Source: Albugo candida
Lineage: Eukaryota; Oomycota; Peronosporomycetes; Albuginales; Albuginaceae
Assembly: GCA_905220665.1 (NCBI GenBank)
Contig: CAJNAR010000144.1
Location: 1-64,000 of the forward strand
DNA length: 64,000 bases
Direction of reading: 5' to 3'
Part shown: piece by piece, positions 37,481 through 49,330 of the stretch
How positions within the stretch are numbered: the first letter of the stretch is position 1
How the letters are laid out: every line of letters begins with the position of its first letter
The notes under the pieces: generated by a model
What the model was told of the DNA's origin: nothing
The model's database searches: none
Seen by the model: only the letters and a program-made list of their open reading frames with translations
Program-made: the position numbers and the translations under genes

Positions 37481-37606
37481 CTACTACGATACGAGATTAT
37501 CAACGAGAAGGCATATTATCATCTCCCACAGGTATTTCACGAAAGGTTTTTATATGTATATATGTTATTTGAGATAGCCTAGGCAACTAAAGCAGTCAGT
37601 TAGTCT

Positions 37607-37924
37607 AATTCTAGTAATATAGACACCTTCAAATCAAGCTGTTCAAATGCAGACTGATGAAAATTACTCAGGTCGACGCAATTTGGCAGTCCCGCTTCAC
37701 CTGTGACCAATGCAACTTTTGGCTGAGTCATATCGAGAACAACCTTTAGTAAAACCTACTGTTTTTCCTTCGCAGAATTTTTTATCATCCCTTCAAATGT
37801 CGCCGTTGGTGCATATTAATTGCTGTGTCGTTATGGCGCATTTTATAGCTCACTGAAGTGACGATGAATCGTCTATTAATAACGAGTATTTAGCTCAGTT
37901 GAAGGTGTCTATATAACTAGAATT
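37607..37924. mobile_element. Small MITE-like element, 318 bp
   Basis: The 26-bp ends at 37,607-37,632 and 37,899-37,924 are inverted copies with one mismatch; their shared core is TATAGACACCTTCAA. There is no coding capacity. It lies flush against the LINE 3' terminus (AAT at 37,607-37,609 is shared by both calls), so the exact boundary and any target duplication are unclear. It could belong to a TA-inserting family. Confidence 0.6.
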
Positions 37925-38880
37925 CGACTTCAATTACTTCAAAAAAAAGAATTACATTTTTTTAAAAAACGTTGTGGGAGTAATAATTCAAGGATATAAG
38001 TGTGGACATACCCTATTTCTCGTTGCAACGAGCACACCCCTAAAAATAAAAATTACAAACATACTCCCTACTTTCGTATCGCCATGTCCGCTCTGTCAAG
38101 TCCACTTCTAGCTAATGGCAGTAACACCATAACAAAAGCTGAACTTGATTCAAGCAAAGTATGGGTAGCCTAGTAGGCACGCATTTCAGAGAAGAAAAAA
38201 TTCCAGCCACGATTGCCTTTTATTAATTTGCGCTCTTTGCTGATTCTAACTAAGTTTTCTGTAAAGCCTGGAGTTTACACAGCATATTGGCTCGAAACAC
38301 ATGAGCTGGTGGTGCACCTCCAGCAATATCCAGAAACATCCCTGCCTTGCGTAGCTTCACAAACGTAGTAGCATGTAAAAATGTCAAAGAAATTACCATC
38401 CACTTGCTTAGTGCCCTTCGTTTAGGTGTGTAGGTACGCAAAAATGATATCATTGTCTGGTCATTTAGCCACTTGTTCTAGCCAATAAATGGTTGTATAG
38501 CTTCTCGTAGGTCTCAATTCTCCTCAACAACATTGTCTCTTTTGGTATGAAAGAACACAGCAAGAAATTATTAACATAATATGAAATTATTATCCTTAAT
38601 TCAGTTACCGGCTTTGACAACTAAACTACTTCGATTGAAATGACTGACCTCTGCAGCCAAGTCCCTGTTCTTTTCCTCAACAATTTTGTCATCTGGATTG
38701 TTAATGTATTCTGGAATAACAGCTGAGAGAGTAAGTATACGAATCAAACGATACCATTTCAAACTCATGCCTTACATGCCTGTCGCAATTATTCAAAGTT
38801 CTTTTATTTTGCCCCCGCGTGCCACAAGCTACGCATTTGATTTTCTTTTATTCAGGTTGATGGTAAATAAAGGATGAAGG
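37925..38880. other. Unassigned stretch
   Basis: AT-rich. It contains GTGGGAGTAATAAT at 37,975, which recurs inverted at about 29,951 and (one change) 30,036. A 67-codon minus-strand frame at 38,250-38,453 has no recognisable family. Confidence 0.4.
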
Positions 38881-40720
38881 ATCACGCTTGTTAGACTTTA
38901 TAGATTGCTTTTTTGCAGTTCACCCACGCGTTTTGACGGAAAGTGGTCGAAGAATGTTCTGCTCAGCCAAAATATCTCTAACCGCTGAGTGAAAACGATC
39001 TTGTTCATGGTGAGCAGATATATTATACACCTCTTGGAGCTCGGAGTGTGTGTCCTCCCAACTATTGATATCTCTTTGCACAGAATTCTGCGGACTCCCT
39101 TTCACCCAGATCCAAAATTATTGCAGGTCATCTATGGTCAGAGAATCGTTGGTCTGTAGTCTTTCTTGCAGATTATGTTGGCAAAGCAAGCAAAATGGGC
39201 AGGTTCTGCTTAAAGGGCAAACTTTGGGGAGTGTTTTCCAAGCTTTTTGTAATGCTTTTACTGCTTCTAACTGGGTGAAAATCTAGAAAAATGGATACAA
39301 GGTACAGATGTGAGACTTGATCATTTTATGAACTATTGCAAAACAAAAGTATCGTACCTTTTAGATGGCGAAGCTGGACACCACATACCCAAGAAGCTGA
39401 AGAAGGTATCCTGGTATTTGTGGATTTTTAGCTGGTCTGCTGCATCACCAGCTTGGATTGAACCAAGCTGGTGTTAATAGCAATGTTAAGTTGGCCTTCG
39501 ACTTGTTGAAGTTCACCTATCGACGTGTGGACATATTTTTTGAGGAACGTGTGCGCACCCTCAGCTCGAGAGGAGGTGGTCTGTCCGAGATAAAAAAAAT
39601 ATTCCGAGTCCATGCGTTCATGAAATTTATTTCCATGTTAGCCAAGTTTTGCGCAGATGCGTGATGCACTTTGCATGGGATTCCTCATGTTGGGTTTTAA
39701 TAGTATTACACGGACCCTTGTACTAGTTGACTGTAGAAAAGTGAACAATACTGTTCCAATTGGCAATGATTCATTCCAAGCTTCCGCGTATGGGATCCTC
39801 TTGCGCGGTTTGCCAAGACATTCTTATCGATATTCCATCCCAAACAGAGTGAGGAACCCCAGGAGATACAATTTCCACGGCATTGATCAATGCCGCTTCT
39901 TTGACAGTTACTACGCAGAAAGGCAGTTTTCCTAATGGCAACGTAGTATTTTTGAATTTATTAAGCGCCCATATGTAGTCACCAACCTTTCCTACTGGAA
40001 CAAAGACCATGGCAGCGGAATAGGATTGGTTCAGTGGGGTCATCTCAACAATATGGAGAAGTGGCATACCATACCGGTTCGTTTTATATGTGCAGTCAAT
40101 CACAAACGCAAGATGGTATTTTTCAACCAGATATTTTGATGTAACGTGACTGACATAGAGATGGCTGATATGACCTGCTTGGTCTGATTTAGAGCTGCGG
40201 TGCGATTTCTTTCAGAACAGAGCTTATTCATCAAGGCGTTTAAAGATGTGCGGCCTGCAAGGTACTGCTTTCGAATAGAAGGTTTTTGGTTGCTGATGTT
40301 CTTTGTTATGACCGCAACTTAGGGGCCCTCAGCTATGTGTTGCAGATGCAGCGATGAAACTTTTCTGGTACCTGGATGGCCACTGAGGTCGACAGACTTC
40401 TCATGGTGGTGCTCCGAGCGCACGTCATCAAGCAACGAAACTCCTACTTTTAGCCAACCAGCCCAGCGAAAGGGGAAACCATGTTGTCGGCTGAGATATC
40501 TTACGGCGGGTATCTTCTGATGATCTCCAATTATTTCTGTAAACACCACCCAGGTCGCATCCGTAATAAACAGCAGTGGCTTTTGAACGGGCTACGGTTA
40601 TAACGAACCCATTGGATAGTGCATGTCTTTTCACTGCCTCGTCAAGAGCGATTCGATAATTATAGGATGTGTTTTTTATCAAATCTAGAGGTGCAGTATT
40701 TTCAAGCAAATATAGGAACT
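38880..40720 (-). pseudogene. FAR1-type Mutator-like transposase, degraded
   Basis: Read from about 40,720 down, the FAR1-like DNA-binding region has NGFVITVARSK and YYGCDLGGVYRNN (about 40,560). DDVRSEHHHEKSVDLSGHPG then supplies the zinc-site histidines (about 40,410). The MULE domain has MIDCTYKTNRYGMPLLHIV (first Asp, about 40,095), and TTSSRAEGAHTFLKKY (Glu region, about 39,570) follows. C-terminal relics continue to about 38,900. Upstream (40,720-40,960) is an unusually G-rich plus strand that codes for Pro/Ser-rich sequence on the minus strand. Frameshifts separate nearly every block. It is a different MULE lineage from the intact one at 14.3-17.0 kb. Confidence 0.85.
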
Positions 40721-40969
40721 GGATGCGTGAAGAGCAGCAAGAGCGAGAGCGGTGGACTGGGGAGTTGGCTGGGGCGTGGATTGGGTAGTGAATTGGGGAG
40801 GGGAGGTGCGAGCAGCTAAAAAGATAGCACCAAGAATGGTGGACGGAGTGGATGGGAGACTGGAGGTGTAACAGGAGGATTACATCAGTAGAAACAAAGG
40901 TTTGGACGTAGGAAAAGCAGGAGAGAACGTGTGAATGAAGTGGTGGGGGCAGTAGAAGCAGTGTCAAAA

Positions 40970-42531
40970 CATCCCGAAAGTAGACCCCTCAATTTACTTA
41001 ATTGTTTATACTATTCTAGTGCAGTGAACGGGGAACAGGTGGAGTAGGGGGACGTGGAAAGGAATCTTGAAGCTGAGTAATCTACGGTACTGCATTCAAA
41101 ATGAATCTTCAAATTGTCCATATTAAGAATGAATTGACCCTTGTTTCAGTATACCTTGGTGAGGCATCAAGTTCTGAGTTTCTTTTTGATAAAATGAGGT
41201 ATCTGCCTGCGACCATCTCCCAATTTTCATGATAGCAAAAAAGAAGAAGTCAAAATTTGACGGAAAATGGGTGGGCATGTAGGATAAGATCTATTGAAGA
41301 CTGCATGACGTTTGATGTTCAAACGAGCCAAAAGATGGGCTACTTTCGTAAGACACATTTGCTTTGCGCAAAAACCGCGAGAAAAAGTAAATTTTACAGT
41401 ATAACGTGTGCAAAAGATTTTTGAGTAGAGCGACGAGTGCCATTGCTCGAAATTCACTTCATTTCTATGACCTCTGCTCCTTACGACCAACTGATTTGCA
41501 CATGAGATGCTGAATACGCTTGATTAGAGAACATAAAAGTCTAGTGTTGAAGTCCATAGTTGAGGCGTGGGGGGGCAGCATACAAATGCAGGCGTATCTT
41601 TTTGATCCATTATCGATCCTGTGTGCTATTGTACTCGTGAGAAGTGGTTAGATTTGTTGAGGAATCTCTTATCGCCATATCGGGATATCAAAGCAACCTC
41701 TACTAACGAAGAAGTGCTCTTGTATGGTATTGATACCGCTGTGTTTCAATATGCTATATCTTCTGTTTTTCTTGTCGATCTGTGTGGTTCGTTTGCGTTA
41801 TCAGCTTTTATGATTCATTAAATAACGCTCGCAACGCCAAGCTGCCCATGATGATACCCGATTTAAATTTCGTAATTGAAGCATATAATATCCAATGGGT
41901 GAGTCATTTATATTTCCTCATGCTTTAAAATATCGCTTCTGCCGAACCTTTTTCTTTATTGCTACTTATTCCGCTCTCCTTTGACTCAAGCTTGATCGAT
42001 TAATGCAGCGTCAACATGCAACTTCTGAGACTTTCATTCAGCCGATATATAATCATAGACTGCACTTTACATCGCTTTTATCAAGGAAAACCTATCGAGC
42101 ATACAGTGTGTATTCTATGTAGAAACCTCTGTGTTCTTGCAATGCGCAGCATTCGGCAAGTCATTTTAAATTACTTGCTTCGATAGGTGTGCGTTTAGGA
42201 TACTTCATATGTTTACCAATCCGATTTTACGAATTACTCAACGACACTTATTCCAAGTTTTATGTTTACGATGAGGCAAAGTAATGTAGCTCTGTATTTT
42301 AAATAATTGTCATTCTTGACCTCCACGTTGACGCCATCCTCCAACAAAATGGTCGACCTGTTTATCAGATTAGACAAGCATCATTTTTAGGCATCCTTAC
42401 TAGTCTATGTTGACGGGGGAACTCAGTAAGATATGCCCATGAAACTAGTCGTTTTTGGTGCTGTCGTAGGAAGATTCGACGAGTCTTTTCCCACACTACG
42501 AATATATACATTCTTGTTAAAGACTACCGTG
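40970..42531. other. Unassigned stretch upstream of the copia element
   Basis: No recognisable gene. Short plus-strand open pieces (41,621-41,821; 42,433-42,536, which runs into the copia LTR) show no family resemblance. The copia insertion at 42,532 may have split something older, but no continuation could be identified after 47,136. Confidence 0.4.
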
Positions 42532-42536
42532 AATAT

Positions 42537-42693
42537 TGTAGCGGATTCAACTTGCATAGACAGTAGTCTTCGAACTATCTTGAAGGAGCGATCAGTCAAT
42601 GAGAGGATTTATACATTCATTCTTAACATTGTTTTTAATCTCAATATAACTTTCCATTTTTCAGCACTGAGAAGTAGTTGTGCTTTCGTTATA
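42537..42693 (+). repeat. Copia 5' LTR
   Basis: It begins TGTAGCGGATTCAACTTGCA and ends GTGCTTTCGTTATA. It matches 46,973-47,130 apart from one indel and about 16 substitutions. Confidence 0.92.
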
Positions 42694-42705
42694 GGTTATG
42701 AGCCC
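42694..42705 (+). promoter_or_regulatory. Copia primer-binding site, anticodon-loop type
   Basis: GGTTATGAGCCC starts at the first base after the LTR. Its complement, GGGCTCATAACC, looks like the anticodon stem-loop of a methionine tRNA (CAT anticodon inside CTCATAA) rather than a tRNA 3' end. Drosophila copia is known to prime from a cleaved initiator-Met tRNA with a very similar site. The ATG inside it (42,698) is also the first codon of gag. Confidence 0.75.
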
Positions 42706-43458
42706 AAACACATCAGCTCCAAATGACATCCTCACGGATGACAACTATTTCATGTGGGAATTTAATGCACGCATGACCCTCGCGCACAAAGACCTGTTGA
42801 ATCACGTTATGATCAGGCCAGAGCCTGCAGTGCTGCAGGTCCCTAATGAAAAGTCGCCGACATGAAGGCTTTGGCTGTGCTGGTGAAGCTGCTCTCTCCA
42901 ACCAATCAGTGTATGGTTCGGGAATGTGAGTCGGCAATTGAGTCTTGGGAGGTTCTTAAGACGTTCTTTGCGAAGAAAAAACTTCACAACCGGGTGCAAC
43001 TTCGAAAGCAATTACATGAGTTTGTGATGCAGACTGGTGCCGGTCTTACGGATTATCTACTTAAGTTTGATGAACTGTTTCTAAAGCTCAGGGCGGCCGG
43101 TGACAACATGGATGATGAGGAATAGCTGGTTTTACTTTTGGGAAGTTTATCATCCGAATATGATGATATGGTACGCATTATTGAGGCACACAGCAACGTG
43201 ACACTGCAGGACGCAAAAGAGATGCTCCGCCGGGAATATGACACTCTTCAGAGGCGCGACAAGAAGGAAACCGCTTTCAAGGCACAGTTTCAGCGTAATG
43301 AACCTCGACACTTTCAAGGAAACCGAGGACACCGTGGACAAGAAGAACGTAGAGCTCGCCACCAAAATTCTAGAAGAGGACAGTCTAATGCTAGTTTACA
43401 AGGCAAGTGTTTTAAATGTGGACGCCATGGCACAAAAGATCGCATTGTCGCAACGTGA
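42698..43458 (+). pseudogene. Copia gag
   Basis: The frame starts MSPNTSAPND at 42,698 inside the primer-binding site and continues through DNYFMWEFNARM. A frame change near 42,860 leads to KALAVLVKLLSP, QLRKQLHEFVMQ and LDLKF-like LLKFDELFLKL. A TAG stop lies at 43,123-43,125, then LLGSLSSEYDDMV and a damaged zinc knuckle CFKCGRHGTKDRIVAT (terminal His and Cys lost). This is the usual copia gag order. The product would form the particle; it is not functional here. Confidence 0.88.
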
Positions 43459-43513
43459 AACCATCGGGACCTGGTGATGAATTTGTTTTCTCGGCATCCA
43501 GTGACGAACAATT

Positions 43514-46500
43514 TTGAGTTCGACTTGGTTGCTGGATAGTGGGACGAGTCGTCGCATGACTGATGACAAGCGTGAATTCGTCGCATATGAAGATATGGGT
43601 ACCCCAACTTGCATCACTGTGGCGAATGGACAGCAGTTACAGGCACACGGAACAGGCGCAGTACGATTTACACTCGAAAATGGTCGTACAGGCAAGATAA
43701 CAGAGGTCTTATATGTGCCTGGACTAGACAAGAAACTTGTGTCTGTACCAGCGTTGACAGCCCGAGGTGTGCTGGTTCAGTTTAAGCGCGATGAAGCAGC
43801 ACTGGTGAGTAACGAAGTGACTGTGGCAGTAATTAAACGAGTGGGAAAGCTGTTTGCGTGGAATATGAGACAATATGTCACATTGGAGGCACACCAGGCT
43901 GAGAGCAGAGTAACAAGAAATGAAACTGGTGGACTATGGCATGCTCGCCTAGGTCATGCGTCTACAAACAAGATCCTGCAAGCGAACAAGGCTTGCGATG
44001 GTGTTTTAGGTGTCGTTGCGTCTGATGGCGGTGTATGTGATGGAAGTGCACGTGGAAAAATGACGAATTGTCCGTTCGGTCATACTTCAGGCAGTGAAAT
44101 AAAACGAGTCGACCACTTGAATTGGTACACACTGATCTTATGGGATCTATGAGTCCGAAGTCGAAGGGTTGGACTCTATACGTACTCACATTTATTGATG
44201 ATTACAGCCGATTTGTCTACGTGTACTTGCTAGGAGCAAAGTGCCAAGTTTTGAAACGATCTAAGTCGTTTCGTGTTATGGTGGAGACGCAAACGGATTG
44301 CAAGGTCAAGTGCATCCGAAGCGAAAATGGTGGGGAGTATACAAATCATCGTTTCAACAAGTACTGTGCAGATCCAGGTATTCTCCACCAGACAAGCGTG
44401 CCATACAATCCGCAACAAAACGGGTCAGCAGAGAGGATGAATCGAACCCTTGTCGAGATAGCCCGCTTGACGATGTACCACATGGAAATGGATCGTATTT
44501 GTTGGGGTGAAGCGATTTTGACGTCTGCCTACACCATCAATCGAATTCCGAATACTGCGCGCTCTAATACTGGTCCGTATGAAACGCTGTATGGGTCCAA
44601 GCCACACCTAAGTTATTTTCGTTTATTTGATTGTACTGGATATCTACGAGTCGCGGATTGCAAGCGAACTAAATAGGACAGCAAAGCAAACAAATGTATT
44701 TTTCTTGGGAATTCGGACACATCTAAGGGATACCGAGTATGGGATCTGGTAAGGAACAATTGGTAATCACTAGATCCGTTACGTTAGACGAGCGACCTCC
44801 AATTCGGTACAAAGATGTTGTTGTTTAAAGTGAGTCTTTTGCTCAATGCCAACACTTTCATGATGCTAACGACGAAGTGAACGTGGGCGTATCCGCTTCG
44901 ACAAATCGTAAAGATAAAGAGGAAATGGACGTCGATGCCACCGCTGACATGGATACGAGCTGGCAAGACATGGTTGTTGATGCGTCTGGAAATCTCAATC
45001 AGTCCCACACCTTAAAAATAGTTCCGATTGAGGGGGGCGCACAGATATACAACCAATCAACACAACCGATTCAATGACAGATCGTACACCAAGCGAAACT
45101 GTCGTTAGAAGTGGCAATATGGTACACACATGCTTCCAGGAATACCTGCTCCGTCATGAGCTATTGTGCATTGTGCGGATTTGCACCCTCCAGATACCCG
45201 ACTTAAGATATTCTCGGGTTCGAGCAAAGGCCTTATCGTTCTTCTATATCATCTCATCTACTCACTAATGATGGCTTTGACGATGATAGTGTGAATCTAC
45301 CACTCCTTACTGATGGATCGCCGGTGTTTAGCGAACGGGTCGAGCCGGAACCCAAACGTCAATGTGTTGACGGTTCCGAAATTTCGCTTTCTGCCACTGA
45401 TCTACCGATGAATTTTCGAGAAGCGTTGCAGTCAACGAACGCAGAACAATGGACAGAAGCTATTCAAGCAGAACTTAAAGCTCATCGTAAGAAACACACA
45501 TGGGATGGTGTCTACCGTCCTTCCGGTTTCAAGGTCATAGGTCACAAATGGGTATTCGGGCATAAGTACGATGAAAACGGTGATACCGTTCGTTACAAAG
45601 CAGCTTTGGTTTCCCTTGGATATTTGCAAACGCATGGCTTTGATTACTTCGACACATATTCACCTGTTGCATGCTCAAATACGATTCGTGTGTTTTTATC
45701 GGTTTGTTGCAGCATGCAATACCTAATCTGACAATTTGACGTGCAAACGGCATTCCTGAATGGTGACTTGGAAGAAGAAGTTTTCATGGAGCCACCCTTT
45801 GGAGCTGAGATTTCACTTGGAATGGTGTGCACATTACGACGCATCTTATATGGGTTGAATCAAGCGGCTACGGTATGGCACAAGAAAATATGCTCCGTGT
45901 TGTCTACTATGGGATTCGAACAATGTCGAGCAGACACATGTATTTTTGCTCGATGCAATCATGCAAACATCAAGTCACTCACATACATAGTCTTGTATGT
46001 GGACGACCTCCTAGTTGGAAGCAAGTCAGATGCTGAGGCAGACACGATATATACAAGGAATTAACAATTAATTTTACTGTTAAGTCAATTGGAGCTGCGC
46101 GATTTATTTTGGGCGTGGAAGTGAATTATTCACGAGAAAAAGGGGAGTTGGTGTTAAAACAGTCCCAATTTCTTGTGAAGTTGGTCTCGAAGTTTGAGCA
46201 AAGTGTGGCTATGCAGTTCGCAATCCTATCTGTACAGGCCAGGACTTGACTCCTGATGAGTCACACCCAATGCTTAAAGGCAGCACTGCGTACCGCAAAT
46301 TGGTCGGTTCGCTGCTGTATATTGCGAACGCAACGCGACCAGATATTAGCAATGCGATGTCAGTATTGTCGCAGTACTTGGACCAGCCACGACAGATGCA
46401 CTGGCATGCGGCTTTACGCGTTTTACACTATCTTATGGGAACACAATCGCACGGAATCACGTACAAGAAATCGGACGACAACAAGATTATGCTTCGGACA

Positions 46501-46965
46501 TGCTGTGACGTGAATTAGGGAAATGACAAGAATACTCGTCGATCTACATCTGGTGTATTGATTTTGCTCGGTTGCGCGGTTGTCGTATACAAAAGCAAGC
46601 GCCAAACTTCGGTAGCTTTGTCATTTGCTGAAGCAGAATATATGGCACTGGCGCTTGCTGCACAGGAAATTATTTGGATTCGTTACTTGCTCAAAGAGAT
46701 GGGTGTCACGTGCAATACCGCGACTACAGTGCACATGGACAATAAGTCGGCGATAAGTATTGCGACGAATCAAGGCTATACACCAAGAGCCAAACACATT
46801 GACCTCAGGATGCATTTTTTTCGGGACCACGTTGAACAAGGCGAGATCCAGCTCAAGCATATCCCGTCAGCTGTGCAGCTTGCTGATTACTTGACGAACC
46901 CACTTGGTGCACCGCAATTACCGCAACTACGCAATGAAAGTGGAATTCTCGAGAGTGCAAGTTGA
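43514..46965 (+). pseudogene. Copia pol: protease, integrase, RT, RNase H
   Basis: The protease motif is LLDSGTSRRM (about 43,530). The pre-integrase block is LWHARLGHAS (about 43,937). The integrase core has VHTDLMG (44,125), IRSENGGEYT and PYNPQQNGSAERMNRT. RT is present with KWVFGHKYDENG, FDVQTAFLNGDLEEEVFMEP, YGLNQAATVWH and YVDDLLVGSKS (about 45,990). RNase H has KLVGSLLYIANATRPDIS, SVALSFAEAEYMALA and HMDNKSAI. The last piece ends 46,965, just before the polypurine tract. Stops and frameshifts occur near 44,090, 44,675, 45,729, 46,064 and 46,516. All catalytic blocks remain recognisable, so decay is moderate. Confidence 0.92.
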
Positions 46966-46972
46966 AGGGGAG
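46962..46972 (+). promoter_or_regulatory. Copia polypurine tract
   Basis: TTGAAGGGGAG directly abuts the TGTAGC start of the 3' LTR. This is where plus-strand DNA synthesis would be primed. Confidence 0.85.
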
Positions 46973-47130
46973 TGTAGCGGATTGCAACTTGCATAGACAG
47001 TGGCCTTCGAACTATCTGGAAGGAGCGATCAGTTATGAGGGGACTTGTACATTTACTCTCAACATTGTTTTTACCTCTTAATATAGCTTTCCATTTTTCA
47101 GCACTGAGAAGTAGTTGTGCTTTCGTTATA
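46973..47130 (+). repeat. Copia 3' LTR
   Basis: It begins TGTAGCGGATTGCAACTTGC and ends GTGCTTTCGTTATA. It is followed by the target duplication AATAT at 47,131-47,135. Confidence 0.92.
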
Positions 47131-47135
47131 AATAT

Positions 47136-49330
47136 CATGATCTACTTTTGATATATTGAACATTCAACACAAGTCAAGCATCCTACAGGTGTCTGTATAT
47201 TCCCAGTGCAGAGTGGATATAATGAATTCGCTATTGTTCCAGGGTATCATAATATATAACAGGTCTTGCTTCTACTTAGCCAGCTGTGCCAGTTTAACAA
47301 TTGAGGATTCTAAATTTTATACACCGCCACTTTGCGATAAGTTCAATGCTATATGCAATTAGGCTACTAAATCTCACACAATCGCTTCACCATAAGAGTA
47401 TTTCTGATAGTTGTTATTTTGTGGGGCTCAATTGAGATCTTCATGACCCTATTTGTAATGCATCGTCCACTAAAAGAGCAACGAGAAAGCACTAAAAACG
47501 AATTTATGTTACAGTATTTTGGATTGAAAAACGCGCTTTTCTCAAGGAGGCCCTGCATGACAATATGGCTTATGGCACGAGATCACAGCCACAGAGGTGA
47601 GAAAGTTCATCCCTCTTTTGTATTTTTCCGTCACAAGTGAATTAGCTAAATGGTTGCGACATACTTTTGATCAGGAACAATATCGCATCGGTCCGACGTA
47701 CCAAAATAAACGTAAAGCTCCAAAGTTTCCATCAAATATGCCTACCTATCGTGGCCTCTATCGAGCACTAAAATGCCATGATCCAGAATCGTCATATCGT
47801 CGACCGCTTCAGCGAGGTTCTCTAGTGATTGTTAGCGCTTGTGGATACGTGCAAAGAAAAGAATATATACTGTCCTTATAACTTTGATGTGCTTTCCGTT
47901 GTACTGCAGGCCAATTCGTCGCTTGAATACCATAATGTTTCCGACACATACATCCTAGTAGACGAATGATGATTAAAACTTTTCAAAAGTTACCTTGGAA
48001 AATACTTAGCGATTGTATTTATGAGGGGGGTGTTTTGCATGACAAAACAGCCAAAGTCTATTCTAATGCAAACACATCCAATCGTTAATTCTTGTAGTAC
48101 ATCGTCTTGTCTCAGGAAGTGTATTATAAGGAAAAGAAACAGGGTAAGATTTGACAAGCGATTATGATAGTCACGGTAGACGACAAAGCACGCAACGATA
48201 AATATGAAACGATCTACATAAAGTGGCTCATCAAATATACCATTCTGGATGAGAAAAGGAAAACGCGTATAGGATGAATCATGGCAAATTATATAACTGA
48301 GTTTAGAAAGAGCTATGGTTCTTCGCGTGCGTGAGTCTGGATCCGTCTTGCGTTTCTTCATGACTGTAATTTGAGTAGAAATGCACCTTGTTGGGGCTCG
48401 GTAACTCTCAGCTTTTCCTGGATGTGTTTTTATGAGTGGCCATTGCAAGGCGTCCCATGGACACTCCGCATCTGCAGCGAAGCAAAACAAATTTTGCAAA
48501 GAAATGTAGTCGAGGACCATACAGAGAGACATATGAGGTTCGAAAAATGCTTGAGTTACGTATCGGCAGAGTTTAAATGCCTGCTAGTCCAATTAACGCG
48601 AGACATGTCCGTTATCTCAGCAAGAATCTATATCCTTGACAACACGAGGGATGACTGTGAAACATGACGCGAGAACAATGTATTATGGGAATAGATGATG
48701 TGCAAGAAAAACCAACACGGAACGTTTGTTCTAATCTGTCAATTATTACGCAATCGAAAATGACGAGAATCTGTTAAGACGACCGAGTTGTCTACAACAA
48801 TACCCGTTCTGACTTGCTCAATATAGCAACATTCTCCACATCTTAAGAAGAAGCAGAAGAGGTAATGAAGAAACGTAAGTGATCCAAAGCCACACAACAA
48901 AATGCCTATGTATGTCATCTAAAGAACGTATCTCCATCATTATGCAAGCACTTTTGGTGAATTAATCCGCAAAATCTGTATGAAAAAAGCTGGCAGTATT
49001 CGCGGTGTCTCGAGGACAAATTCATGCGAAGTAACTTGGCGAAAAAAAAGGGACGCAAGCAACGAAAAAAAGTATGATATCGTTGTAAATTTGTGTTGGA
49101 AGTTGTAAGTCACCCATTCATTACGTGTTACCGACCCTGTGCGCCCAGGTAAATTTGCTGCATTTATATTTTACCTGCTTCATGACCGTTTCGGGACGGC
49201 GCAAGAAGCTATACGACAGACGTTGCCCACAAATCTGTCACATTATTTACGAAATGAGGTGTTCACGTCTTGAAAGAAGCAGATGAGATGAATAATCAAA
49301 TAACGTGAGGAAATGCGAGTAAACAAGATG
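47136..49330. other. Unassigned stretch with one long unrecognised minus-strand frame
   Basis: The minus strand is open from 48,532 to 47,990 (180 codons from Met), long for this composition. It has Cys-rich and hydrophobic segments (FIFIVACFVVY; LTLFLFLIIHFL) that could be membrane-spanning. No family is recognised and no splice structure is evident. A 98-codon plus-strand frame overlaps it (48,371-48,667). Either may be chance. The rest shows nothing I can support. Confidence 0.35.

Larger units (their letters stand above)
30691..37609 (+). mobile_element. LINE (APE-type non-LTR retrotransposon), copy 1
   Basis: It has two consecutive coding regions (ORF1 about 30,691-33,131; ORF2 about 33,156-37,480) and a 3' UTR ending TTAGTCTAAT at 37,609. 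The 3' end is fixed by comparison with the inverted copy 2, where homology also stops at TCTAAT (55,356 on the plus strand). Endonuclease, reverse transcriptase and a C-terminal Cys/His region place it among L1-like or Tad-like LINEs. Several frameshifts make it inactive. The 5' end was not resolved. Confidence 0.9.
42537..47130 (+). mobile_element. Full-length Ty1/copia LTR retrotransposon, decayed
   Basis: Two LTRs of 157 and 158 bp (42,537-42,693; 46,973-47,130) flank gag and pol. A 5-bp target duplication AATAT (42,532-42,536 and 47,131-47,135) proves insertion as a unit. The primer-binding site GGTTATGAGCCC follows the 5' LTR directly. A polypurine tract TTGAAGGGGAG precedes the 3' LTR. 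The LTRs differ at roughly 11% of positions by eye, so the insertion is old. Domain order protease-integrase-RT-RNase H defines copia. The LTRs run TG…TA rather than the usual TG…CA. Confidence 0.95.

Noticed and set aside
40619..40960. G-rich tract as a regulatory or quadruplex element
   Set aside because: It is more simply a Pro/Ser-rich low-complexity coding remnant upstream of the FAR1-type MULE. No repeated G-run spacing was convincing.
47990..48532. A 180-codon minus-strand frame as a definite membrane protein gene
   Set aside because: It is long, but overlapping plus-strand frames exist, no family is recognised, and no flanking splice or regulatory signal was found. It is described only as unassigned.
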